Shown piece after piece: positions 8,001 to 15,113 of a DNA stretch of 37,937 nt. A program made the translations under genes and the position numbers. Source of the DNA: Actinomycetes bacterium (GTDB lineage Bacteria > Actinomycetota > Actinomycetes > Actinomycetales > Microbacteriaceae); contig JAEYAG010000250.1 of NCBI GenBank assembly GCA_023451265.1, positions 1-37,937 on the forward strand, in the 5' to 3' direction. How positions within the stretch are numbered: the stretch's first letter is position 1; the number at the start of each line of letters is the position of its first letter. The notes under the pieces were generated by a model, which saw only the letters and a program-made list of their open reading frames with translations, was not told the origin of the DNA and did not search any database.

Positions 8001-10041
8001 TGAACGCGGACTGGTTGATCGCGGCATCCAGCCGCTCGTCGTGCGCGCGCAGCGCCTGCAGTACCTGCCACACAACGCGATACCGCTCGTTGTCGTTAAG
8101 CGCCTCCTCAGGCGTAACACCGGCGGGGATGGCGATCGGCAGCACGATGTATCCGAGGCGTTTTCCCTCCGCGCGCCGCATCACGCGACCGACGGCCTGG
8201 ACGACGTCGACCTGACTCTTTCGTGGGCTGAGGAACAGCACGGCGTCGAGGCTCGGCACGTCGACGCCCTCGCTGAGGCACCGCGCATTGGTCAGAACAC
8301 GCGCGACGGGGCGGCCGTAGTCATCCTCCTCGGGTGCGGCCTTCAACCAGTCGAGCAAAGTGCCGCGCTCAGTCGCGTTCATCGTGCCGTCGACGTGGCG
8401 CGCCTGCACTGTGAGGTCGTCGGTGGCGTCGTCGTTCTCGATGTTGGAGAGGTGCCCGTCGACCAGCGCTTCGAAGTCGCTCGCGACGCCTCGCGAGGTC
8501 TTGATGTCGCGCGCGAATGCAACCGCCCGCCGCATCGGTGCACGATCCTCACCGAAGCCCTCGGCGATCGTGCCGGCGTTGCGCTTGGCGAGTGCGTTCC
8601 AGCATCCGATGAGCTTCGCGACGTCGGTGACCTGCAGTTCGCGCCCCTCGTCGGCGAGCTCCCGCTGCAAGCCTTCGATGATCTCGTCCTCGCTGACACC
8701 GAGAACGACGACCTTGTAGTCGGTAAGCAGCTGCCGGCGGACGGCCTCGTCGAATCCGATGCGATACAGGACCGGCCCAAACAGGTCCTCGTCGTCCATC
8801 GACACGAGCTCGGCGTCCTTCTGCCGAGCCGTGTTCTTCACTTCGGGGGCAAAGATTCGCGGCGTCGCTGTCATGTAGACGCGCTTCATCGCCGGGATGA
8901 TCTTGTTGTCGTGGATCTTGACGAAGTGAGACTCGTCTTCACTGGCGAGTGTCACGCCCGTCGTGCGATGTGCTTCGTCGCAGATGACCAGGTCGAAGAC
9001 ATCGCCGCGGAGTCGCTGTGCCTCGGCGACGGCATCGATCGACTGGTATGTCGAGAAGACGACCGTCATGCCTTCGTGCTCTTCGTCGCTATCGCCTAGC
9101 AGCGCGGCAAGCCTCTTCCCGTCGGTCGTCGCGGGCGCCCCGAGGTCCTCGATGAGGACGCTGGTGAGGTCATCGTTCTTGCGGCGGCCGATGTTGGTGT
9201 CTGACCCGACTGCGAACGCGCGAAAGCCGAGTTCCGGGTCACGCTCGCGCGACCACTCGTCGAGCGTCTGCTGCAACAGGGCCAGGGACGGAACCATGAA
9301 GAGGATCGTCGCGGCGCCCCCAGCGCGCTCGGTGGTCCAGCGCTCCGCGAGCCGTAGCGCGGTGAAGGTCTTGCCCGTCCCGCAGGCCATGATGAGCTTG
9401 CCGCGGTCATGTCCCTCCTCGGCCAGCCCTTCGAGGACGGACCGGATCGCATCGTGCTGATGCGCGCGCAGCGCCTTCCGCTCGTGGCGGTCAGGGGCGA
9501 CTTCAGGCCTCAGCAGCTCATAGGTCATCCAGTCGATCGAGCTGTGACGCAGTTCGTCGAGGGTGACCCGACGCACCGGCTTCGATCGGTTCTTCAGCGC
9601 CTCTTCAGCGTTCGCCGACCAGGGCGCGCTGGTCGTGTCGATGACGAGCCCCTCGGTGAACGGCTCACGCCCGAGCGCCTCGAAGAACGAGTCGAGGTCG
9701 GACTTCTGCATCCGGTGCGCTTCGCGGAAGAACTTCACCTGAATCGCGAGCAGTCCCCCGCCCTGCAGTTCGGCGACCAGGTCGATTCCGGTGTCCGGGC
9801 GACCGGCACGCCCAGGCCAGTCACGCCAGAGCCACACCGCGCCGAGCTGATCTGCCCACAGCGGCTCCAGCGTGAGGTAGTGCCGCGCAAGCTGCTCGAG
9901 ATAGTTGCCCTTCATGCGCTCGCTGTCGGCGAGCGCACGGAACTGGGCGAGGAGCGTGTCGAGCGGCGTCGAGGGATCAGAACGCTCGGGCATGAACGCG
10001 ACACGACGCATGGTCGTGTCCGAGGGGGATGGTGCTGACAC
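5002..10041 (-). CDS. Single-chain restriction-modification enzyme (type ISP-like)
   Basis: 1679 residues combining all restriction-modification activities. Residues 44-165: Mrr-like PD-(D/E)xK nuclease with Asp87 (TGIDLVA) and Gln101-x-Lys103 (IQVKF). Residues 190-640: superfamily 2 helicase/translocase with Walker A GTGKT (221-225), DEAH (355-358), TATP (391-394) and QAVGRVMRR (615-623). Residues 880-1100: N6-adenine methyltransferase with LEPFAGTG (945-952, AdoMet binding) and NPPY (1058-1061). The remainder is the target-recognition region. Order and size match the type ISP family (LlaGI type). Such enzymes methylate one strand of an asymmetric site and cut between head-to-head sites after translocation. 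The GTG start at 10041 has TACCTT 6 nt upstream; an ATG at 10011 is the alternative. The gene overlaps the EcsC-like gene and is divergent from an XRE regulator. All catalytic motifs look intact. Confidence 0.92.
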   Translation of the reverse strand: MSAPSPSDTTMRRVAFMPERSDPSTPLDTLLAQFRALADSERMKGNYLEQLARHYLTLEPLWADQLGAVWLWRDWPGRAGRPDTGIDLVAELQGGGLLAIQVKFFREAHRMQKSDLDSFFEALGREPFTEGLVIDTTSAPWSANAEEALKNRSKPVRRVTLDELRHSSIDWMTYELLRPEVAPDRHERKALRAHQHDAIRSVLEGLAEEGHDRGKLIMACGTGKTFTALRLAERWTTERAGGAATILFMVPSLALLQQTLDEWSRERDPELGFRAFAVGSDTNIGRRKNDDLTSVLIEDLGAPATTDGKRLAALLGDSDEEHEGMTVVFSTYQSIDAVAEAQRLRGDVFDLVICDEAHRTTGVTLASEDESHFVKIHDNKIIPAMKRVYMTATPRIFAPEVKNTARQKDAELVSMDDEDLFGPVLYRIGFDEAVRRQLLTDYKVVVLGVSEDEIIEGLQRELADEGRELQVTDVAKLIGCWNALAKRNAGTIAEGFGEDRAPMRRAVAFARDIKTSRGVASDFEALVDGHLSNIENDDATDDLTVQARHVDGTMNATERGTLLDWLKAAPEEDDYGRPVARVLTNARCLSEGVDVPSLDAVLFLSPRKSQVDVVQAVGRVMRRAEGKRLGYIVLPIAIPAGVTPEEALNDNERYRVVWQVLQALRAHDERLDAAINQSAFTGKLPEQVVIEHAPLTKPKERNPSAFDTPVDSDPSDREPATPDGPDHFAPTLPGLTSSAAVWKDSVYAKLVKKVGDRLYWDDWAGDIAEIAQRFIALIVAHIGAEDTDRAPFDDFLKALRATVNPDVSEPEAIELLAQHLITKPVFEAMFPEESFTRDNPVSVAMEQVLDTFHENAAFARQREPLDAFYARVTDRIRGLDSVHAKQQMLVTLYDKFFTKAFPLLADRMGIVFTPVEVVDYILRSADAAYFQHFGKHLSDAGVNILEPFAGTGTFLTRLMQTGLIRPEDLTRKYTRELFANEIVLLSYYVAAINVEAVYRELCIENGIEPAEGGFAGISLTDTFAMDERDNQLAGGVFPENTARLEKQRNTKIDVIVMNPPYRAGQASANDASKNAKYKKTDAAIKNSYVARSTGANKNGLYDSYYRALRWATDRLEHGGVIAFVSNSGFIDGGTADGVRLSWADEFSDIIVYNLRGNARHMGEARRREAGNVFGEGSQTGVAITLLVKNTTHAGPARILYADIGDGLSREEKLEKLASECSIEGTRFAELTPNEAGDWIHQRDERFGSFQPLGDKAGKGGSAALGVFRNFSNGVKTNRDAWAYNFSRADLVANIGRHVDHLNSERERAHSLLAAGTPGTVESLIVRDSTRGTWSRPNVADLRRNRATVLDEAGFRSAEYRPFMRQHVYVDRSARLTEMLYQIPKMWPTNSQENLAIWVTGAGSGKPFAPMVVSAIPDLHLGGASSGGQVFPRYTWEPVDAPDGALNFDGLAASDSEEVDGYRRVDNITDATLHAYRAVHGDEVTKDDIFYGIYALLHHPTYREAYAADLQKMLPRIPQVTGFPEYARIGRALADLHVDYESIDPYPLGEEYAIDAPDDEFERYRIEKLSWASRKDHTAIRYNAHLTITGIPLSEAEYKVGGRSPLEWVLDRYQVKTDKASGIVNDPNAWLREHDDPRYVVNLIRSLVTVSLETQRLIGELPPFEVIEADDPTATEGRSQ

Positions 10042-10047
10042 ACACTA

Positions 10048-10061
10048 AAGGTACAAGTACC
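10048..10061. promoter_or_regulatory. Palindrome over the restriction-gene promoter
   Basis: GGTACAAGTACC (10050-10061) has two 5-bp arms and a 2-bp spacer. It overlaps TACCTT (minus strand, 10048-10053), which lies 6 nt before the GTG of the restriction gene. The site sits in the 70-bp gap to the divergent XRE gene, so a controller-type repressor binding here would block the restriction gene's promoter. Binding is inferred. Confidence 0.5.
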
Positions 10062-10111
10062 CGGGGACATGCGCCCTGGTGAGGGTGACCGGGAGCGTCG
10101 AACCTTGAGTG

Positions 10112-10378
10112 ATGGCCCGAGTCCCCTCTGCTGCCGCCGCCTATGTCGGCGAGCAGATTCGGGCCGCCCGGATCCGGTACACCAAGACCCATGACCAGCT
10201 CGCGGCGGAGACCGGGATCGACTCGTCGAACATCCGCAGCTACGAGAGCGGGCGGGCGATGCCGAGCGTTCTCACTCTCGTGCGCATCGCCGACGCCCTG
10301 GACGTGACGCCCGGGTCCCTCATCGACGGGCTCACCGTTGACCTCTTCCCCGCCGAGTCAGCCCGTCGGATCGGCTGA
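10112..10378 (+). CDS. XRE-family transcriptional regulator, putative RM controller
   Basis: 88 residues, nearly all one Cro/C1-type helix-turn-helix domain: AAYVGEQIRAARIRYT, HDQLAAETGIDSSNI (recognition region), RSYESGRAMPSVLTL and IADALDVTP. It binds DNA, probably as a dimer. Size and position, divergent from the restriction-modification gene with a palindrome between them, match controller (C) proteins that delay nuclease expression after entry into a new cell. The ATG at 10112 directly follows a GTG at 10109; either may be used. GGGAG at 10091 is a poorly spaced ribosome binding site. A regulator of another pathway is possible but less likely given the context. Confidence 0.8.
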   Translation: MARVPSAAAAYVGEQIRAARIRYTKTHDQLAAETGIDSSNIRSYESGRAMPSVLTLVRIADALDVTPGSLIDGLTVDLFPAESARRIG

Positions 10379-10514
10379 CATCACCCTCTGCACAGCGCCC
10401 CGAATGGACCACTTATCCCCAGAACGACCACTCCCGCATATTCAGCGTCTCGATCCCTTGCACCATGGGCGCATGAAGGCATCTTGGGCAGACCCGCTCG
10501 CCGTCGGAAGTGGC

Positions 10515-10520
10515 TACAAT
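10515..10520 (+). promoter_or_regulatory. -10 box of leaderless vapBC operon
   Basis: TACAAT lies 6 nt before the ATG at 10527, and no Shine-Dalgarno sequence separates them. A -35 element is not evident. Confidence 0.5.
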
Positions 10521-10526
10521 TCAGGC

Positions 10527-10790
10527 ATGACTGTGGCCACAATCGGGATCCGTGAGTTGCGCGACGGTCTGAGCCGTCATCTGGCAGCAGTTCAGGAGGG
10601 CGATGAGATCGTCGTCACTGACCACGGCAAGCCGATTGCCCGCATCCTTCCTTATGGGGAGGAGTCCCCCCTCGATCGCCTCATCCGTCTCGGCGTCGCC
10701 CGCCCTCCACGGGCGCCTCGCGCCCCTCTCCCCGAGCCGATCAAGGCCAACGGCACCGTGAGCGACCTGATCAAAGAGCAGCGCCGTTAG
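10527..10790 (+). CDS. vapB: Phd/YefM-type antitoxin of intact vapBC pair
   Basis: 87 residues. MTVATIGIRELRDGLSRHL, followed by VQEGDEIVVTDHGKPIARI, is the Phd/YefM-type DNA-binding domain; the basic, proline-rich C-terminal tail (PPRAPRAPLPEP...LIKEQRR) should wrap the toxin. The start at 10527 is preferred over in-frame upstream starts because the conserved domain begins there and a TACAAT box sits 6 nt upstream. The PIN toxin starts 4 nt after the stop, so the pair is one operon, probably self-repressed. Confidence 0.85.
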   Translation: MTVATIGIRELRDGLSRHLAAVQEGDEIVVTDHGKPIARILPYGEESPLDRLIRLGVARPPRAPRAPLPEPIKANGTVSDLIKEQRR

Positions 10791-10794
10791 CTCG

Positions 10795-11220
10795 ATGCTC
10801 GCGTACTTCGACAGTTCCGCTCTCGTGCCCCTGGTCATCGACGAGCCGTCCACCGCACGAGTCCGAACTGCATGGAACGCCGCCCACCGGGTGACGACCA
10901 GTCTGCTGAGCTATGTGGAAGCTCGAGCCGCTCTCGCACGAGCAGAGCGCTCACACCGCATCGGAAGTGACCAGCACCAGCAGGCGATCATCGACTTCGA
11001 CCGCCTATGGGACTGCGTCACGCCGATCACCCCGGTCGAATCGATCGTGCTCAGCGCAGCTCACCTCGCCGCGCTACACCGACTGCGCGGTTATGACGCG
11101 GTCCAATGCGCGACCTCGCTGGCGGTCGCCACTGATGAAATGGTCGCGGTGAGCGGCGACTCCGAGCTCCTCGACGCCTGGGAGGCCATCGGCATCACGA
11201 CGATCAACCCGACGATCTGA
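10795..11220 (+). CDS. vapC: VapC-type PIN-domain RNase toxin
   Basis: 141 residues. MLAYFDSSALVPLVIDEP carries the first catalytic Asp (residue 6); SYVEARAALAR carries the central Glu; RGYDAVQCATSL and VSGDSELLDAW carry the last acidic residues. All four positions needed for magnesium-dependent RNA cleavage are present, so this toxin looks active, unlike the two broken copies at 2651-3733. VapC enzymes cut tRNA or rRNA when the antitoxin is lost. It follows vapB by 4 nt. It closes the accessory island; the next gene is housekeeping. Confidence 0.88.
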   Translation: MLAYFDSSALVPLVIDEPSTARVRTAWNAAHRVTTSLLSYVEARAALARAERSHRIGSDQHQQAIIDFDRLWDCVTPITPVESIVLSAAHLAALHRLRGYDAVQCATSLAVATDEMVAVSGDSELLDAWEAIGITTINPTI

Positions 11221-11308
11221 GCGTCGCTGCGAGGTATTCCCCCGGGCCTCCGCCACAGGAGCGGTGAAGCCGAGACGCCAGCCCCGCCGCGCCCGGTATC
11301 GTGGCGGC

Positions 11309-12313
11309 ATGTGCCCCGCTGACGCCGAGACCGCCGAGCGCCGCGCGGCGCTCGTGTACAACCCGACGAAGGTCGAGGCGGAGACGCTCCGCGCTTCGGT
11401 GACCACGTACGCGCAGCGTGCCGGATGGGCCGAGCCCCTCTTCTATGAGACGACCGTCGACGATCTCGGCGACGGCGTCGCCCGCGAAGCCCTCGAGGCG
11501 GGCGCCACGTCGGTGCTCGTCGCCGGCGGCGACGGCACGGTCCGCGCCGTCAGCGAGGCGATGGCCGACACCGGCCTCCCCCTGACGATCGTCCCCAGCG
11601 GCACCGGCAACCTGCTCGCGCGCAACCTCAGCCTCCCGCTCACCGACCCGGAGGCGATGGTCGCGGCGGCGTTCGACGGCGACGTCCGAGCGATCGACAT
11701 CGGCTTCGCCGAGTTCGTGCGCGAGGGCGGCGAGCGCGAGGAGCGCGCGTTCGTCGTGATGGGCGGAATGGGCCTGGATGCCGCGATGATCGCCAACACG
11801 AGCGGTGACCTCAAGAAGAAGGTCGGCTGGGTCGCCTACGTCGACGGGGCCGCGCGCTCCCTCGTCGGCGCGAAGCCGTTCGCCCTCATGTACCAGGTCG
11901 CCGGCCATCGGATGCACCGCGCCAACGTCCAGAGCGTGCTCTTCGCCAACTGCGGCTCCCTCCCGGCCGGCCTCGAGCTCATCCCCGAGGCCTCGGTCGC
12001 CGACGGCGAGCTCGACATCGTCATCTTCCAGCCGAAGAACCCCATCGGCTGGCTCGCCGTCTGGCGTCGCGTCGCCTGGGACAACAGCGTCCTGCGCCGC
12101 TTCCGGGCGGGCCGCCGCATCCTGCGCCTGCGCACGAAGGACAACTCGGTGCGCTACGCCCGGGGCACCGGCATCCAGCTCGCCGCCGGCGCCGCCCACG
12201 CGGTGCAGCTCGACGGCGACGAGTTCGGCGAGGCGACCGCGATCGACGTCCGCATCCACGCCGGCGGCCTGCACCTCGTCGTCCCGCACGGCCACACCTC
12301 GCCCAACCTGTAG
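11309..12313 (+). CDS. Diacylglycerol/sphingosine-kinase-type lipid kinase
   Basis: 334 residues. LVYNPTKVEA opens the domain and VLVAGGDGTVRAVSEAM holds the GGDGT nucleotide-binding signature; VPSGTGNLLARNL is the second conserved block. These define the DAGK catalytic / YegS-LCB5 family, which phosphorylates lipid hydroxyls (diacylglycerol, phosphatidylglycerol or similar) with ATP at the cytoplasmic membrane face. The start at 11309 was chosen because TATCGT lies exactly 6 nt upstream (leaderless pattern) and the domain begins soon after. It is followed after 49 bp by the photolyase; a GC-rich hairpin lies between them. The lipid substrate cannot be told. Confidence 0.88.
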   Translation: MCPADAETAERRAALVYNPTKVEAETLRASVTTYAQRAGWAEPLFYETTVDDLGDGVAREALEAGATSVLVAGGDGTVRAVSEAMADTGLPLTIVPSGTGNLLARNLSLPLTDPEAMVAAAFDGDVRAIDIGFAEFVREGGEREERAFVVMGGMGLDAAMIANTSGDLKKKVGWVAYVDGAARSLVGAKPFALMYQVAGHRMHRANVQSVLFANCGSLPAGLELIPEASVADGELDIVIFQPKNPIGWLAVWRRVAWDNSVLRRFRAGRRILRLRTKDNSVRYARGTGIQLAAGAAHAVQLDGDEFGEATAIDVRIHAGGLHLVVPHGHTSPNL

Positions 12314-12323
12314 CCCGCGTCAA

Positions 12324-12341
12324 GGGGGTGCGCGCGCCCCC
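12324..12341 (+). terminator. GC-rich hairpin after the lipid kinase gene
   Basis: GGGGGTGCGCGCGCCCCC is an almost perfect 18-nt palindrome, 10 nt after the stop codon. There is no following T run, so it would be an incomplete intrinsic terminator or an mRNA 3'-end stabiliser. Confidence 0.35.
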
Positions 12342-12362
12342 GTGACCGGCAACGATGGACGG

Positions 12363-13733
12363 ATGCCGGCATCCCCGACCCTCGTCTGGTTCCGCGACGA
12401 CCTGCGCCTTGCGGACCACCCCGCGCTGCGCGCGGCGGTCGACCGGGGCGAGCCCGTGATCGGCGTCTACCTGCTCGACGAGGTCTCCCCCGGCATCCGT
12501 CCCCTCGGCGGCGCGGCCCGATGGTGGCTGCATCATTCGCTCGCCGACCTCGGCGCACGCCTGACCGAGCGCGGATCGGCCCTGGTGCTCCGCCGCGGCG
12601 CCGCGAAGGAGGAGATCCCGCGGCTCGTCGCCGAGACCGGGGCGGGCGCCGTGTTCTGGAACCGCCGCTACGGCGGGGCGGAGCGCGCGATCGACACCGG
12701 GCTGAAGGAGGCCATGCGCGCGACCGATGTGACGGTCCAGTCGTTCGCAGCATCCGTCCTCTTCGAACCGTGGACCGTCCGCACCGGCGCCGGCACGCCG
12801 TTCTCCGTGTTCACGCCGTTCTGGAACGCGTGCCTCAACCTGCCCGCGCCGCGCGCACCCCTGCCCGCACCCCGCGAGATCCCGGGACCCGCATCCCGGC
12901 CCGACTCTGACGCGCTGGACGAGTGGGGCCTCCTGCCGACGGCTCCCGACTGGGCCGAGGGACTGCGCGAAAGGTGGCAGCCCAGCGAACTCGCCGCCCG
13001 CCGGCGGCTGCGCGACTTCCTCGAAGGCGACCTCGGCGTCTACGACCGCGCCCGCGACGAACCGGCCGCCGGGGCGACGAGTCTGCTCTCGCCGCGCCTG
13101 CGGTGGGGAGAGCTCAGCCCGCACACCGTGTGGCACGAGGCGCTCGAGGCCGCCGGAACCGGACGTCATGCGGCATCCGCCCACCGCTTCCTCTCCGAAC
13201 TCGGCTGGCGCGAGTTCGCCTGGCACACCCTCTTCCACTTCCCCGACCTCGCGACCCGCAACTGGCGCGCGAGCTTCGACGCGTTCCGCTGGCCGCACCC
13301 CGACCCCGACCACCTCCGGGCATGGGAGCGCGGCGAGACCGGCATCGGCCTCGTCGACGCCGGCATGCGAGAACTCTGGCGCACCGGCTACATGCACAAC
13401 CGGGTGCGGATGGTCACGGCATCCTTCCTCACGAAGAACCTCCTCGTCGACTGGCGCATCGGCGAGGAGTGGTTCTGGGACACCCTCGTCGACGCAGATG
13501 CCGCGAACAACCCGTTCAACTGGCAGTGGGTCGCCGGCTCGGGAGCCGACGCCGCCCCCTACTTCCGCATCTTCAACCCGCTGCGCCAGGCCGAGCGGTT
13601 CGATCCGCACGGCGAGTACATCGCCCGGTGGGCGCCCGACAGCGCCGACCGCGAACCCATCGTCGACCTCGCCGCCACCCGCCGCGACGCCCTCGACCGC
13701 TACGAGGACGTCAAGCGGGCGCGGCCGGAATGA
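12363..13733 (+). CDS. phr: Class I deoxyribodipyrimidine photolyase
   Basis: 456 residues. Light-driven repair of cyclobutane pyrimidine dimers. The N-terminal alpha/beta antenna domain starts TLVWFRDDLRLADHPAL. The C-terminal FAD domain has ELGWREFAWH, TGIGLVDAGMREL, TGYMHNRVRMV and NPFNWQWVAGSG, with the Trp and Asn residues that bind FAD and the flipped dimer. IFNPLRQAERFDPHGEYI is the usual end block. The start at 12363 gives the standard N-terminus; there is no ribosome binding site, but AACGAT lies 6 nt upstream. Length fits the family. The antenna chromophore cannot be predicted. It lies 29 bp before the LLM oxidoreductase and is probably co-transcribed with it. Confidence 0.93.
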   Translation: MPASPTLVWFRDDLRLADHPALRAAVDRGEPVIGVYLLDEVSPGIRPLGGAARWWLHHSLADLGARLTERGSALVLRRGAAKEEIPRLVAETGAGAVFWNRRYGGAERAIDTGLKEAMRATDVTVQSFAASVLFEPWTVRTGAGTPFSVFTPFWNACLNLPAPRAPLPAPREIPGPASRPDSDALDEWGLLPTAPDWAEGLRERWQPSELAARRRLRDFLEGDLGVYDRARDEPAAGATSLLSPRLRWGELSPHTVWHEALEAAGTGRHAASAHRFLSELGWREFAWHTLFHFPDLATRNWRASFDAFRWPHPDPDHLRAWERGETGIGLVDAGMRELWRTGYMHNRVRMVTASFLTKNLLVDWRIGEEWFWDTLVDADAANNPFNWQWVAGSGADAAPYFRIFNPLRQAERFDPHGEYIARWAPDSADREPIVDLAATRRDALDRYEDVKRARPE

Positions 13734-13762
13734 CCGGATGCCGGGACGCGTTGCTCCCGGTG

Positions 13763-14812
13763 ATGAACTCCCCCGCACTCTCCGTCCTCGACCTCGTCCC
13801 CGTCCGCACCGGCCAGACCAGCGCGCAGGCGATCGCCGCCTCGCTCGCCCTCGCCCAGCGCGCCGACGAGCTCGGCTACCGCCGCTACTGGTTCGCCGAG
13901 CACCACAACATGCCCGCGGTCGCCTCGACCAGCCCGCCCGTGCTGACGGCGGTCGCCGCCGCCCGGACCCACCGGATCCGCGTCGGATCGGGCGGGGTCA
14001 TGCTGCCCAACCACTCCCCGCTCGTCGTCGCCGAGCAGTTCGCCGCCCTCGAGGCCGTCGCCCCGGGTCGGATCGACCTCGGCATCGGGCGCGCGCCCGG
14101 CAGCGACCCCGTCATCACGCAACTGCTGCGCATGAGCGGCACCACGAGCGACGTCGACCGCTTCCCCGACCACATCCGCGACATCCTCGCGCTCGCCTCG
14201 CCCGAGGGCGCGACCGTGCGCCTGGCGGGACGCCCGGACGGCGAGGACCGGTATGCGATCCACGCGACCCCCGCCGCGACCGGCACGCCGGAGCTCTGGC
14301 TGCTCGGATCGAGCGACTACTCGGCCCAGCTGGCCGCCGCCTTCGGCCTGCCGTACGTCTTCGCGAACCACTTCTCCGGCGAGGGCCTGGAGCGCGCGCT
14401 CGACCTGTACCGGCAGAACTTCCAGCCGTCAGAGACGCTCGCCGCGCCGCGCACGTTCCTCACCGCGAACGCCGTCGTCGCCGCGACCGTCGCCGAGGCA
14501 GAAGAGCGGATGCTGCCGCAGGCCCGCATGATGGCGCGCCTGCGCGGCGGGCGCCCGCTGACCGCGCTCGAGACCGTCGAACAGGCCGCGGCGGCCGAGG
14601 CATCCGATTCCCTCGCCGCTCCCCTGCTCGACGCGCTGCGCCGGCGCTGCTTCGTCGGCGAGCCCGCCGACGTGCGCGAGCGGCTGGCGCAGTTCGCCCA
14701 GACGCACGGCGTGGACGAGATCATGCTCTCCCCCGTCGCCGGTGCCTACGACGCCGAGCCGATGGACGCGGCATCCGGCCGCCTGCAGACCCTCGAGCTG
14801 CTCGCCGGCTGA
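13763..14812 (+). CDS. LLM-class flavin-dependent oxidoreductase (luciferase-like)
   Basis: 349 residues. A single luciferase-like (alpha/beta)8 domain: LSVLDLVPVRTGQTS at the start, YWFAEHHNMPAVASTSP, VGSGGVMLPNHSPLVVAEQF and PGRIDLGIGRAPG are signatures of the MsnO8-type subfamily. The family uses FMNH2 or F420H2 with a range of substrates, so the reaction is unassigned. The ATG at 13763 gives the usual start; an in-frame ATG at 13730 overlaps the photolyase stop as ATGA and is a real alternative that would add 11 residues. Position suggests an operon with the photolyase. Its 3' end faces pheA across a tandem hairpin repeat. Confidence 0.88.
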   Translation: MNSPALSVLDLVPVRTGQTSAQAIAASLALAQRADELGYRRYWFAEHHNMPAVASTSPPVLTAVAAARTHRIRVGSGGVMLPNHSPLVVAEQFAALEAVAPGRIDLGIGRAPGSDPVITQLLRMSGTTSDVDRFPDHIRDILALASPEGATVRLAGRPDGEDRYAIHATPAATGTPELWLLGSSDYSAQLAAAFGLPYVFANHFSGEGLERALDLYRQNFQPSETLAAPRTFLTANAVVAATVAEAEERMLPQARMMARLRGGRPLTALETVEQAAAAEASDSLAAPLLDALRRRCFVGEPADVRERLAQFAQTHGVDEIMLSPVAGAYDAEPMDAASGRLQTLELLAG

Positions 14813-14843
14813 CCTTCGCCTGCCGGTCGGCACCCGACCCCCG

Positions 14844-15090
14844 CGTTCAACAGTCGCCCGCGCACAAAGCCACGACCCCAGACCGTGCCCAACCGACTGC
14901 CGAAACCGAGCGCCGGCGCGAACCGCACGTTCAACAGTCGCCCGCGCACAGTGCCATGAACCCACACCGTGCCCAACCGACTGCCGAAACCGAGCGGCGG
15001 CGCGAACCGCACGTTCAACAGTCGCCCGCGCACAGTGCCACGACCCCAGACCGTGCCCAACCGACTGCCGAAACCGAGCGCCGGCGCGAG
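14844..15090. repeat. Three tandem 84-bp units, each an imperfect hairpin
   Basis: Units begin at 14844, 14928 and 15012 with an exact 84-bp period; the third is slightly truncated. Each contains a left arm beginning GTTCAACAGTCGCCCGCGCA and a right arm beginning GTGCCCAACCGACTGCCGAA, which pair imperfectly (CAGTCG with CGACTG, GTTC/GAAAC ends). Units differ by only a few substitutions. The array fills most of the 301 bp between the convergent LLM gene and pheA and ends about 24 bp from the pheA stop. The period is a multiple of three, so spurious reading frames stay open through it. No gene is seen here. It could act as a bidirectional terminator or be an expanded REP-like palindromic element. 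Confidence 0.85.
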
Positions 15091-15113
15091 GCGAGGAGCC
15101 TGCCCGGGAAGAG

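Noticed and set aside
14844..15090. CRISPR array
   Set aside because: The 84-bp units are directly adjacent with no unique spacers, and no cas genes are present.
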